From assembly GCA_963930055.1 (NCBI GenBank), contig CAWVKS010000003.1:1-64000 (forward strand): DNA of 64,000 bases. Reading direction: 5' to 3'. This DNA comes from Pullichristensenella sp963930055. GTDB taxonomy: Bacteria; Bacillota; Clostridia; Christensenellales; Aristaeellaceae. The translations under genes were made by a program, and so were the position numbers. Below the pieces are notes generated by a model. That model worked only from the letters and a program-made list of their open reading frames with translations. It did no database searches and had not been told where the DNA came from. Positions 24,952-32,207 of this stretch are shown one piece after another (positions within the stretch are counted from its first letter, which is position 1; every line of letters starts with the position of its first letter).

Positions 24952-25130
24952 GTGCGGACAGAGGATCACGCAAGCCTCCATGTGGTTGCTGTCCACTTCA
25001 ACAAGAGTGTAACCTCTGTCCCTGCGGGATTTCAGTTATGAGCCGGATGTCGCGGCAGCTCTGCCGTCTTCTCATTTCGCAGTAGGTTATGACCCGCATC
25101 GCAAAGAGGGCTGTCCGCAACATCTTTTCG
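24952..25130 (+). ncRNA. Candidate IS110 bridge RNA
   Basis: The stretch between the TATAAT box (24940-24945) and the transposase ribosome binding site is non-coding and structured: GGACAGAGG (24956-24964) pairs with CCTCTGTCC (25013-25021) around a 48-nt loop, and a second hairpin has GGCAG/CTGCC (about 25050-25070). IS110-group elements are known to encode a bridge RNA in this left-end position, whose loops pair with target and donor DNA. I did not assign the loops. Confidence 0.5.
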
Positions 25131-25141
25131 AGGTGATTTTC

Positions 25142-26320
25142 ATGTTTATCGTCGGTATCGATATTGCCAAGCGCTTCCATGAAGCCTCTGTCATCGCCCA
25201 GGATGGCAGCCTCGTCCGCAAGGCTTTGCGCTTCGCCAACTCTCAGGCGGGCTACAACAAGCTCATGAACATGGTTCGCGGCCTGAACGAGCCCGTCGTC
25301 TTCGGCATGGAAGCCACTGGTCACTATTGGTTGACTCTGTTCACGCATCTGCGCAACGATGGGTTTACCGTTCACGTCATCAATCCCATTCAATCCGATG
25401 CGCTGCGCGGCATGTACATCCGCAAAACCAAGAACGATGCCATTGACAGCATGATTATCGCCGATGTCATACGCTTCGGCCGCTACTGCGAAACTTCCGT
25501 ACAACCCGGCGACCTGCAGGCCATGCGGGAACTATGCCGCCAACGGTTTTACATCATCGACATGGCCTCCGATCTCAAACGCAAGGTTCTTGCACTGCTC
25601 GACCAGGTTTTCCCCGAGTACGAAAAGCTCTTCTCCGATACCTTTGGCGCTTCGTCCATGGAACTTCTGTCCCAGTACACCACGCCTGAAGAGATGCTTT
25701 CCGTCAGCACCGAAAAACTTGCCGAGCTTCTTGAGACCGCCAGCCGTGGACGTCTCGGCCTGGCCAAGGCGGAGGAAATTCAAGAGGCAGCGAAGAATTC
25801 CTTTGGCATTGTTCTTGCTTCCGGCAGCTTTGCGCTCATCATCCGGCAGTATATCGAACAAATCCGTTCTTTGGAATCCTCGATCGCTGTCTTTGATACG
25901 GAAATCGCGCGTCTGCTCGCGGGATTTGACACGCAGCTCACCACCATTACAGGTATTGGACCCACCCTGGCTGCCGTCATTCTTTCGGAAATCGGCGGTG
26001 ATATCAAGCGCTTCTCTTCTCCCGCAAAGCTGGCTGCCTACGCGGGCGTTGATCCGACTGTGAAACAGTCCGGCGATTTTACAGGCACGCGAATGAAGAT
26101 GTCTAAACGTGGTTCGCCATACCTTCGCCGCGCCATCTGGCTTGCTTCTACCGTCGCCGCTTTCAAAGACCCTGCCATTCATGCCCTCTACGAGCGAAAA
26201 CGCTCTGAGGGCAAAGACCATATGACCGTTATCGGCCATGTTTGCCGCAAGATGGTTTCCATCATCTTCGCTGTCCTTCGCGACAACACCCCCTACTCCC
26301 CGGCTGTCATTTCGGATTAA
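25142..26320 (+). CDS. IS110 family transposase
   Basis: A 392-residue recombinase. The N-terminal DEDD RuvC-like domain has Asp7 in VGIDIAK, Glu57 in GMEATGHYW, and Asp99/Asp102 in TKNDAIDS. The C-terminal Transposase_20 domain carries ITGIGPTLAAVILSEIG and KLAAYAGVDP, then QSGDF and MSKRGSPYLRRAIW, which holds the catalytic serine region (about 305-330). The start at 25142 has GAGG 8 nt upstream. The gene is intact and of normal length. It lies between the toxin-antitoxin pair and the cobalamin riboswitch. Confidence 0.93.
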   Translation: MFIVGIDIAKRFHEASVIAQDGSLVRKALRFANSQAGYNKLMNMVRGLNEPVVFGMEATGHYWLTLFTHLRNDGFTVHVINPIQSDALRGMYIRKTKNDAIDSMIIADVIRFGRYCETSVQPGDLQAMRELCRQRFYIIDMASDLKRKVLALLDQVFPEYEKLFSDTFGASSMELLSQYTTPEEMLSVSTEKLAELLETASRGRLGLAKAEEIQEAAKNSFGIVLASGSFALIIRQYIEQIRSLESSIAVFDTEIARLLAGFDTQLTTITGIGPTLAAVILSEIGGDIKRFSSPAKLAAYAGVDPTVKQSGDFTGTRMKMSKRGSPYLRRAIWLASTVAAFKDPAIHALYERKRSEGKDHMTVIGHVCRKMVSIIFAVLRDNTPYSPAVISD

Positions 26321-26402
26321 TTCCCTCTTGACTTTTTATAGCCGGTCTTGTAATACATTGGATTACGGAGGCGGCGTTTTGTCAAGAGACGCTTTCTTTG
26401 GG

Positions 26403-26431
26403 TTGCGCTTTTTGCCAAAATGGCGTATACT
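26403..26431 (+). promoter_or_regulatory. Promoter of the cobalamin riboswitch
   Basis: TTGCGC (26403-26408), 17-nt spacer, TATACT (26426-26431), with the riboswitch starting about 7 bp later. A second candidate, TTGACT (26328-26333) with TAATAC (26351-26356), lies nearer to the IS110 end. Confidence 0.7.
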
Positions 26432-26437
26432 TATCCT

Positions 26438-26592
26438 CGGTCCGACCGTTGCGCAGGTGAAGGGAAGCCGGTGGAAATCCGGCGCAGCCCCCGCTGCTGT
26501 AAGGCGGATCCCGCGCCGGCACGCCACTGTCCGTTGGATGGGAAGGCGGCGCGGGAGACGATGCCGAGCCAGAAAACCTGCCCGCGTGCTCC
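26438..26592 (+). ncRNA. Cobalamin riboswitch
   Basis: Conserved cobalamin riboswitch pieces appear in order: GGTGAAGGGAAGCCGGTG, AATCCGGCGCAGCCCCCGC, GCTGTAAGGCGGAT, GCCACTG, TGGGAAGGC and the B12 box GCCAGAAAACCTGCC. A CGCGGC/GCCGCG hairpin (26614-26630) sits between the aptamer and the GGAGGG ribosome binding site, so control of translation is likely; there is no T-run for termination. It controls the B12-binding protein downstream. Confidence 0.93.
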
Positions 26593-26644
26593 CATGGCCG
26601 GATACGTTTGCTTCGCGGCGGAGGGCCGCGAGAAGGAGGGACCC

Positions 26645-27589
26645 ATGCTTCGCAAACTTGTATGCCTGCTGACCGCACTGACACTGCTGCTTTTGCCGCT
26701 GGGGCTTGCCGAGGAGGCGAGCGTCGGCGTCATCGGCGGCGCGGACGGCCCCACGAGCATCTTCGTGGCGGGCGAATTGACCGACGGCCTCGGGCGGACG
26801 GTGGAGATCCCCGAAACGGTGGAAAAGGTCGTCTCACTGACGGCGGCGAACACGGAGATCGTCTACGCGCTGGGCGCGGGCGATTTGCTGGTGGGCGCGG
26901 ACGCATACAGCGACTACCCGGAGGAAGCCAACGACCTGCCCCGCATGGGCGATTACGCCGGGCCGAACGTGGAACTGATTGCCGCCGCGGAAGCGGACGT
27001 GGTGCTCGCCTCGACGACGCTGCAGCAGGACGCCATTGAAAAGATGGAGGCGCTGGGGCTGAACGTGGTCTGCGTGGAACCGGCCGGTCTGGACGAACTG
27101 TACGAGGGCATCGTCCTCATCGCCGCCGTGGTGGGCGCGGACCCCACGCCGCTGCTGACGGACATGCAGGCCGCTATCGCGGAAACGGCTTCCACCGTGC
27201 CCGCGGACATGGAGCCCGTGCGCGTCTACTTCGCCCTCTCCTTTGGCGAGAGCGGCGACTTCAGCGCCGGGCCGGGCACGTTCATTGACGAAATGATCGC
27301 CATGGCGGGCGGCGAAAACGTGGCCGCCGCTTCCGAATACGCCTGGCCGATGTACAGCCTTGAGGGCATCGTCGCCGCCGACCCGGACGTGATCCTCATC
27401 TCCGACTATGGCGACGGCACGGCCGTGGAACAGTTCTGCGCCCTGCCCGGCTACGCGGAGCTGCGCGCCGTGCAGGAGGGCCACGTCTACGCCCTCACGG
27501 ACGACCTCATCAGCCGCCCCGGCCCGCGCATCGCCGAGGGCTTCCAGCAGGTGGTGGACGCGCTCGCCGACGCCGGCGCGTATGACTGA
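26645..27589 (+). CDS. Secreted B12-type substrate-binding protein (BtuF-like)
   Basis: A 314-residue periplasmic-binding-type protein of the helical-backbone class (TroA/BtuF): GRTVEIPETVEKVVSLTAAN, ADAYSDYPEEANDLPRMGDY and ISRPGPRIAEG are typical. The signal peptide ends ...LPLGLAEEAS without a lipobox cysteine, unusual for a Gram-positive transporter subunit. The mature N-terminus carries the phrase GVIGGADGPTSIFVAGE, familiar from other clostridial exported proteins and decarboxylase subunits. The cobalamin riboswitch supports B12 or a cobinamide as ligand. No permease or ATPase gene follows; a terminator does. Confidence 0.87.
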   Translation: MLRKLVCLLTALTLLLLPLGLAEEASVGVIGGADGPTSIFVAGELTDGLGRTVEIPETVEKVVSLTAANTEIVYALGAGDLLVGADAYSDYPEEANDLPRMGDYAGPNVELIAAAEADVVLASTTLQQDAIEKMEALGLNVVCVEPAGLDELYEGIVLIAAVVGADPTPLLTDMQAAIAETASTVPADMEPVRVYFALSFGESGDFSAGPGTFIDEMIAMAGGENVAAASEYAWPMYSLEGIVAADPDVILISDYGDGTAVEQFCALPGYAELRAVQEGHVYALTDDLISRPGPRIAEGFQQVVDALADAGAYD

Positions 27590-27602
27590 CGGAGGGTAGA
27601 AA

Positions 27603-27634
27603 AAGGAGACCGCGAGTTCGCGGCCTCCTTTTTT
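27603..27634 (+). terminator. Terminator of the B12-binding protein gene
   Basis: AAGGAGACCGCG pairs with CGCGGCCTCCTT (one mismatch) around a 4-nt loop, then TTTT. Confidence 0.85.
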
Positions 27635-27772
27635 CGCGGCTTCACAGGCAAAGCCGACGACAGACTATTCGTCCACAGCCGCCTTCGCGTGGGCGGCGGT
27701 GGGGAAGGGCGGGGCGGGCGTCAACAGGCAGAATGCGGCGCGCCGCTTCATGGCCGGTTCCTCCTTTTCGCA

Positions 27773-28087
27773 TCATTGCGCCAGCTTCACCGGCTCCAGT
27801 GTCATGGCGGGGAATTCGGCATCTTCGGGGACGTCCGCGCCCGTGCGCTGCATGGGATCGCCGACGCGCGGCGTCTGCGCGCAACACGGGCTCATAGACA
27901 AGGGTGCTCTCCAGCGTGCCGCTGCCGCTTTCCACGAACATGGGCTCTGTGATCTTGTCGCCCTTGGCGATCGCATCCCGGGGAACGATGGGCGCGGTGG
28001 GACGCAAAAACCAGACCCGCAGGGTCGCCGTGAACGGTTCGGCTTGCAGGCCGTCGGCGAAACTGCCCGCGCTGCAGCCGCCCCAGG
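27773..28087 (-). pseudogene. Decayed lipoprotein-like gene
   Basis: Joining two leftward frames gives a coherent protein end: GGCSAGSFADGLQAEPFTAT, then LRVWFLRPTAPIVPRDAIAK, then a frameshift near 27875, and VGDPMQRTGADVPEDAEFPA before a stop at 27773. GGC looks like a lipobox, but an in-frame TGA precedes it and no start exists. Clear codon continuity on each side of the shift argues for a broken gene, not a shadow. I do not recognise the family. The rest of 27635-28160 has no other gene. Confidence 0.4.
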
Positions 28088-28162
28088 CCGGTCATCATCC
28101 CGCCTCCCTTCGCCTGCTATACGCAAAAGCCATGAAAAATGTTGCGTATTTCCCCAAAGAAA

Positions 28163-28191
28163 TTGCAAAATGCGGCAAAACGCGCTATACT
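28163..28191 (+). promoter_or_regulatory. Promoter of the VOC protein gene
   Basis: TTGCAA (28163-28168), 17-nt spacer, TATACT (28186-28191), about 20 bp before the ribosome binding site. Confidence 0.75.
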
Positions 28192-28212
28192 TACAGCAAA
28201 GGAGGGATCGCC

Positions 28213-28602
28213 ATGGAACTGAAAGAGAACCTTGCGGGACTGGAACACGTGGGCGTGCCCACCGCGGACATTGAAAAGACCATCGCCTTTTACGAGAGCC
28301 TCGGCTTTGAGGTCGTGCTGCGCACGGCCATCCCGGACGGCGGCAAAGTGGCCTTTTTGCAGCTGGCCAACGTGATGGTCGAGACCTACGAAAGCGACGA
28401 CGCGGCGGGCAAACCCGGCGCCATCGACCACCTCGCCCTCAAGGCGCGCGACATCGAAGCCGCCTTTGCCTCTGTCAAGGCGCTGGGCTACGAATTGGTC
28501 AACGACAAGATCGAGTTCTTGCCCTTCTGGAAAAACGGCGTGCGCTACTTCACCTTCTACGGCCCCAACCGCGAGAAGATCGAGTTCAGCCAGATCCAGT
28601 AA
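28213..28602 (+). CDS. VOC family protein (glyoxalase/bleomycin-resistance fold)
   Basis: A 129-residue protein with two beta-alpha-beta-beta-beta modules. LEHVGVPTADIEKTIAFYES opens module 1, and IDHLALKARDIEAAFASVKA opens module 2. The metal ligands expected in this fold are His (LEHVG), Glu (MVETYE), His (IDHLA) and Glu (EKIEFS). It resembles methylmalonyl-CoA epimerase or lactoylglutathione lyase-like members, but the substrate is open. GGAGGG precedes the ATG at 28213. It is a single gene with its own promoter and a terminator carrying a repeat insertion. Confidence 0.85.
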   Translation: MELKENLAGLEHVGVPTADIEKTIAFYESLGFEVVLRTAIPDGGKVAFLQLANVMVETYESDDAAGKPGAIDHLALKARDIEAAFASVKALGYELVNDKIEFLPFWKNGVRYFTFYGPNREKIEFSQIQ

Positions 28603-28614
28603 CGCCAAAAACAG

Positions 28615-28652
28615 CGCGCCCCGCACCCGGGCTTTCCCGGATGCGGGGCGCG
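28615..28652 (+). terminator. Duplicated terminator hairpin, left copy
   Basis: The CGCGCCCCGC/GCGGGGCGCG hairpin with inner CCGGG/CCCGG is identical to the one at 28857-28894. Here it is followed by TTCAGGAT, the edge of the repeat, so its T-run is lost. Confidence 0.75.
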
Positions 28653-28856
28653 TTCAGGATGTTGACAAAGTCAACAGACTGGCAGAGCGTTGAGAAAGCC
28701 TGCAAGCCAAGGAAGCTGCACTTGCATTCAAGGGAGCTTACTAGACGTAAGTGACCGCAGGATGCAAGTGCAGCTGACGCAGGAAGCAAAAATTGCCACT
28801 GATTTTCATTTTATCAGGGCAATTTTCGCGTTTGTGGGCTTTGTCAGCGCTCTGAG
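28653..28856 (+). repeat. Terminator-associated repeat, full-length copy
   Basis: A 204-bp non-coding element. The start CAGGATGTTGACAAAG and the end GGCTTTGTCAGCGCTCTG are related as inverted repeats (the inner left part CAGAGCGTTGAGAAAGCC matches the complement of the right end at about 16 of 18 positions). Inside are a 71-nt module (28716-28786) with a perfect 13-bp stem (GCTGCACTTGCAT, 28715-28727, with 28762-28774) and an AATTGCC/GGGCAATT hairpin. No open frame is credible. Confidence 0.85.
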
Positions 28857-28898
28857 CGCGCCCCGCACCCGGGCTTTCCCGGATGCGGGGCGCGTTTT
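28857..28898 (+). terminator. Duplicated terminator hairpin, right copy
   Basis: The same hairpin as at 28615-28652, here with a TTTT run. It lies between the convergent VOC and GlyRS genes. Confidence 0.85.
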
Positions 28899-28906
28899 CC
28901 GTCCCC

Positions 28907-30286
28907 TTAGAAGGCGATCTTTTCCTCGATGTATTTGACCAGTTCGTCGATGGCCACGACGTCCTGCTTCATGGTGTCGCGGTCGCGCACGGTGACCTTG
29001 CCGGTCTCCAGCGTGTCAAAATCGACGGTCACGCACAGGGGCGTGCCGGCCTCGTCCTGGCGGCGGTAGCGCTTGCCGATGGAGCCGGTCTCGTCGTATT
29101 CGACCATGAAGTGCCTGGACAAAAGCGCGTAGACCTCGCGGGCCTTGTCGCCCAATTTGTTCTTCTGCAGCGGCAGCACGGCGGCCTTGTAGGGCGCGAG
29201 CGCCGGGTGCAGGTGCAAAACCGTGCGCACGTCGCCGCCCTCCAGCTCCTCTTCATCGTAGGCGTCGCAGAGGAAGGCCAGCACGAGGCGCTCGACGCCC
29301 ACGGACGGCTCCACGCAGTAGGGGATGAACTTCTCGTTGGTGGTGGGGTCCAGGTATTCCATGGACTTGCCGGAGTGCTCCATGTGCTGCTTGAGGTCGT
29401 AGTCCGTGCGGTCGGCCACGCCCCACAGTTCGCCCCAGCCGAAGGGGAAGAGGTATTCAAAGTCCGTGGTGGCCTTGGAGTAGAAGGCCAACTTGTCCTT
29501 CTCGTGGTCGCGCAGGCGGAGGTTTTCCTCCTTCATGCCCAGAGAGAGCAGCCAGTCGCGGCAGAAAGCGCGCCAGTAGTCGAACCACTCAAGATCCTCG
29601 CCGGGCTTGCAGAAGAATTCCAGCTCCATCTGCTCGAACTCGCGCACGCGGAAGATGAAGTTGCCGGGGGTGATCTCGTTGCGGAAGGACTTGCCGATCT
29701 GGCAGATGCCGGCGGGCAGCTTCTTGCGCGTGGTGCGCATGGCGTTGAGGAAATTGACGAAGATGCCCTGCGCGGTCTCGGGGCGCAGGTAGATCTCCGC
29801 AGCGGAATCCTCGTTGACGCCCTGATGGGTCTTGAACATGAGGTTGAACTGGCGGATGCCGGTGAAGTCCTTCTTGCCGCACACGGGGCAGACGATGTCG
29901 TGCTCGGCGATGTAGGTTTCCAGCTGTTCGTTCGTCCAGCCGTCGCCGGTCTCCTGCCCATGGGTAAAGTCCTCGATGAGCTTGTCGGCACGGAAGCGGG
30001 CCTTGCAGGCCTTGCAGTCCATCAGCGGGTCGTTGAAGCCGCCGACGTGGCCGGAAGCCACCCAGACCTCGCGGTTCATCAGAATGGCGCAGTCCAGCCC
30101 GGTGTTGTAGGGGCATTCCTGCACGAACTTCTTCCACCAGGCGCGCTTGATGTTGTTCTTGTACTCCACGCCCAGGGGACCAAAGTCCCAGGTGTTGGCC
30201 AGGCCGCCGTAAATTTCGGAGCCCGCGAAGATGTAGCCGCGATTCTTGCACAGCGCGACCAGCTTGTCCATTGTCAGCTTCGCCAT
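28907..30286 (-). CDS. glyS: Glycyl-tRNA synthetase, alpha2 type
   Basis: A 459-residue class II synthetase that charges tRNA-Gly, of the single-chain homodimeric type found in many Gram-positives. Motif 2 is FRNEITPGNFIFRVREFEQM, and motif 3 lies around CVEPSVGVERLVLAFL. The anticodon-binding domain (HPALAPYKAAVLPLQKNK) is at the C-terminus. Zinc-type Cys pairs (CKAC, CPVCGKKDF) are present. The start is MAKLTMDKL at 30286, 7 nt behind GAGGG. The leader is only about 30 nt, so there is no T-box. It is transcribed away from the sigma factor gene. Confidence 0.96.
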   Translation of the reverse strand: MAKLTMDKLVALCKNRGYIFAGSEIYGGLANTWDFGPLGVEYKNNIKRAWWKKFVQECPYNTGLDCAILMNREVWVASGHVGGFNDPLMDCKACKARFRADKLIEDFTHGQETGDGWTNEQLETYIAEHDIVCPVCGKKDFTGIRQFNLMFKTHQGVNEDSAAEIYLRPETAQGIFVNFLNAMRTTRKKLPAGICQIGKSFRNEITPGNFIFRVREFEQMELEFFCKPGEDLEWFDYWRAFCRDWLLSLGMKEENLRLRDHEKDKLAFYSKATTDFEYLFPFGWGELWGVADRTDYDLKQHMEHSGKSMEYLDPTTNEKFIPYCVEPSVGVERLVLAFLCDAYDEEELEGGDVRTVLHLHPALAPYKAAVLPLQKNKLGDKAREVYALLSRHFMVEYDETGSIGKRYRRQDEAGTPLCVTVDFDTLETGKVTVRDRDTMKQDVVAIDELVKYIEEKIAF

Positions 30287-30321
30287 ATCCATACCCTCTT
30301 TTTCGATTGCGATGTGGTACA

Positions 30322-30350
30322 AGCATAGCAGATTTGCCGGAAAACTGCAA
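30322..30350 (-). promoter_or_regulatory. Promoter of glyS
   Basis: Leftward TTGCAG, 17-nt spacer and TATGCT, ending 36 bp before the glyS start. Confidence 0.65.
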
Positions 30351-30489
30351 CGCCGGAATGTAAATTCGCGCGATATTTCGCCGGGGAAAACGCGCGGACG
30401 GCGTATTTTCTTTTCCACGCCCCCGCCAAAAACCGCGTGCCCCGCCCGGCCGTCTAACAGATGACCGGTCAAAACGATGGAGGTGTCCC

Positions 30490-30957
30490 ATGACGAGCGA
30501 ACAGTTTGCGCAGGAGATCGTCGCGCTTACCGATACGCTGTATCGTGTAAGCTACTCGATCCTGCGCGAAGCGTGCGACCGCGAGGATGCGGTACAGGGC
30601 TGCCTGGAAAAGGCGTGGAAAAAGCGGCGCACGCTGCGCGACGAGCGCTACCTCAAAACGTGGCTGGTGCGCATACTCATCAACGAGTGCTACAACATCC
30701 ACCGCCGCCGCGCTCGGGAAGCGCCAGGCGAACTTCCCGAGCGCGCCGCCCCACCCGGCGCGGACAGGGAGCTGCACGACGCCCTGATGCGGTTGCCCGA
30801 GGAAGTGCGCACGCCCATCATCCTGCATTACATGGAGGGGTATCCCATTGGGGAAATCGCCTCGGCCCTGCGCCTTGCGCAGGGGACGGTCAAGTCCCGC
30901 ATGCGGCGCGGCCGGGCGATGCTCAAAAAACTGCTGTCTGAGGAGGAACTTTCGTGA
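30490..30957 (+). CDS. ECF-type RNA polymerase sigma factor
   Basis: A 155-residue sigma-70 family protein with region 2 (about residues 12-75: LYRVSYSILREACDREDAVQ) and region 4 (about 95-150: LPEEVRTPIILHYMEGYPIG, then the HTH EIASALRLAQGTVKSRMRRG). It should direct transcription of a small regulon. GGAGG lies 6 nt before the ATG. The stop overlaps the GTG of the next gene by 4 bp, pairing it with a putative membrane anti-sigma factor. Confidence 0.92.
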   Translation: MTSEQFAQEIVALTDTLYRVSYSILREACDREDAVQGCLEKAWKKRRTLRDERYLKTWLVRILINECYNIHRRRAREAPGELPERAAPPGADRELHDALMRLPEEVRTPIILHYMEGYPIGEIASALRLAQGTVKSRMRRGRAMLKKLLSEEELS

Positions 30958-32129
30958 AGAAACGAGATTTTCGCGCGGCTTTCGGAAAGCCCGACGCGGA
31001 GTTTGTCTCCCGCGTGCAGTATACGCTCCGCAGACTGCGCGAGGAGGAGGAAAGACCCGTGAAACGCAAATTGCGGCTGAGCGCGGCCATCGCCGTGGCC
31101 GCCTGCCTGATCGTCGCCACGGCGGCGCTCGCCGCCGCCAGCCATTGGGGGCTGTTCGACTTCCTGGACCAGGGCCGGGACAGCGGCGTGCTGCCGGAAG
31201 CGGCGGAGATCGTCGCCACCGACCCGCCGCAGGAGGGCGGCGAGGGGGAACTGGCTTCCTTCAGGCTGCGCGAAGCCGTGTACGACGGCGAATACGTCTA
31301 CATGGTCGTGGACGCAACGCCCGCGGACGGCCTCTTGCTGCTCGGGCCGGATATGTTGCCGCCAGACGAGATGCGCAATATGACCAGGGACGATTCCATC
31401 CCCATGACCATTGGCGAGTACGCCGAAGCGAACGATCTGCAGATGGCCATCGTGGGCATCAGCACCGCCGCAGCCGCGGAGGGCGCGGAAGACGCCATCA
31501 CGAGCTTCGACTGGCGCCTGGAAGCGGACGGCACGCTGGTGTTTATGCTCAGCGGCGAGGCGCCGCAGGGCATGGGCGATGCGCTTGAGACCACGCTGTT
31601 ATGCAGCGTGACGCCGCTCGTACCCGCCGCCGAGGGCGAGGGCATCACCATGCAGTATTTCGAGGAGGACGGGGAAGAGCCGGTCAGCAAATACATCGGC
31701 TACGCCGTGGACGAATCGCATATCCAGCGCAGCGAGCTTGCCTTTGCGCTCAGCGCCGCCGGGCCGGCTGAAGCGCAGGCATACGACCTGGACGCCGCGT
31801 ACCCGGGCTGCGGCGTGCGCGTGGAGCGCGTGACCTTCGAGCCTTCGCCGATGGCGCTGTACTACGAGATACGCTTCACCATCACCGACGAAGCGGCCTA
31901 CGCCGCGACCGAGGACGGCGTGCAGTTTGAATTTCTCGATGCAAACGGCGAACGCCTGCCGGACGGCGCGACGATGAGCGGCCAGACCGCCGCGCAGGCG
32001 GACGGTTCCCTTGTGCAGAGCGGTTCGCTGTCCGCACAGAGCGACCCTTCGCAGATCGTGGCGCTGCGCGCCTTCAACTGCTGGACGAAGGAGCGCTATG
32101 AGAGCCATGAACTGACGCTGGAGCCGTAA
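30954..32129 (+). CDS. Putative membrane-bound anti-sigma factor
   Basis: A 391-residue protein with a short basic cytoplasmic N-terminus (about 1-38), one transmembrane segment (about 41-62, AAIAVAACLIVATAALAAAS) and a large acidic outer domain. This is the usual layout of anti-sigma factors paired with ECF sigmas in clostridia (DUF4179-like). It starts with GTG inside the end of the sigma gene. The outer domain may sense an envelope signal. The family assignment is by context and topology. Confidence 0.7.
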   Translation: MKKRDFRAAFGKPDAEFVSRVQYTLRRLREEEERPVKRKLRLSAAIAVAACLIVATAALAAASHWGLFDFLDQGRDSGVLPEAAEIVATDPPQEGGEGELASFRLREAVYDGEYVYMVVDATPADGLLLLGPDMLPPDEMRNMTRDDSIPMTIGEYAEANDLQMAIVGISTAAAAEGAEDAITSFDWRLEADGTLVFMLSGEAPQGMGDALETTLLCSVTPLVPAAEGEGITMQYFEEDGEEPVSKYIGYAVDESHIQRSELAFALSAAGPAEAQAYDLDAAYPGCGVRVERVTFEPSPMALYYEIRFTITDEAAYAATEDGVQFEFLDANGERLPDGATMSGQTAAQADGSLVQSGSLSAQSDPSQIVALRAFNCWTKERYESHELTLEP

Positions 32130-32207
32130 AACACGACGGAACGACACATCGCGCGGCGGGAAACGCGCCCGCCGCGCCCCACAAAACGCGAAGAGGATTT
32201 AAGAACG

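Larger units (their letters stand above)
24950..26330 (+). mobile_element. IS110-family insertion sequence (ends approximate)
   Basis: One DEDD transposase with a long structured leader and no terminal inverted repeats is the make-up of IS110-group elements. Ends cannot be fixed without an empty site; the left end probably lies near the TATAAT at 24940-24945 and the right end between the stop codon and the riboswitch promoter. Confidence 0.65.

Noticed and set aside
30360..30420. Possible ECF-type autoregulatory promoter (GGAAAA ... CGTATT)
   Set aside because: The spacing between the two boxes is only about 10-12 bp, too short for a known ECF promoter.
30287..30489. T-box riboswitch in front of glyS
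   Set aside because: The promoter leaves a leader of only about 30 nt and no T-box sequence is present.
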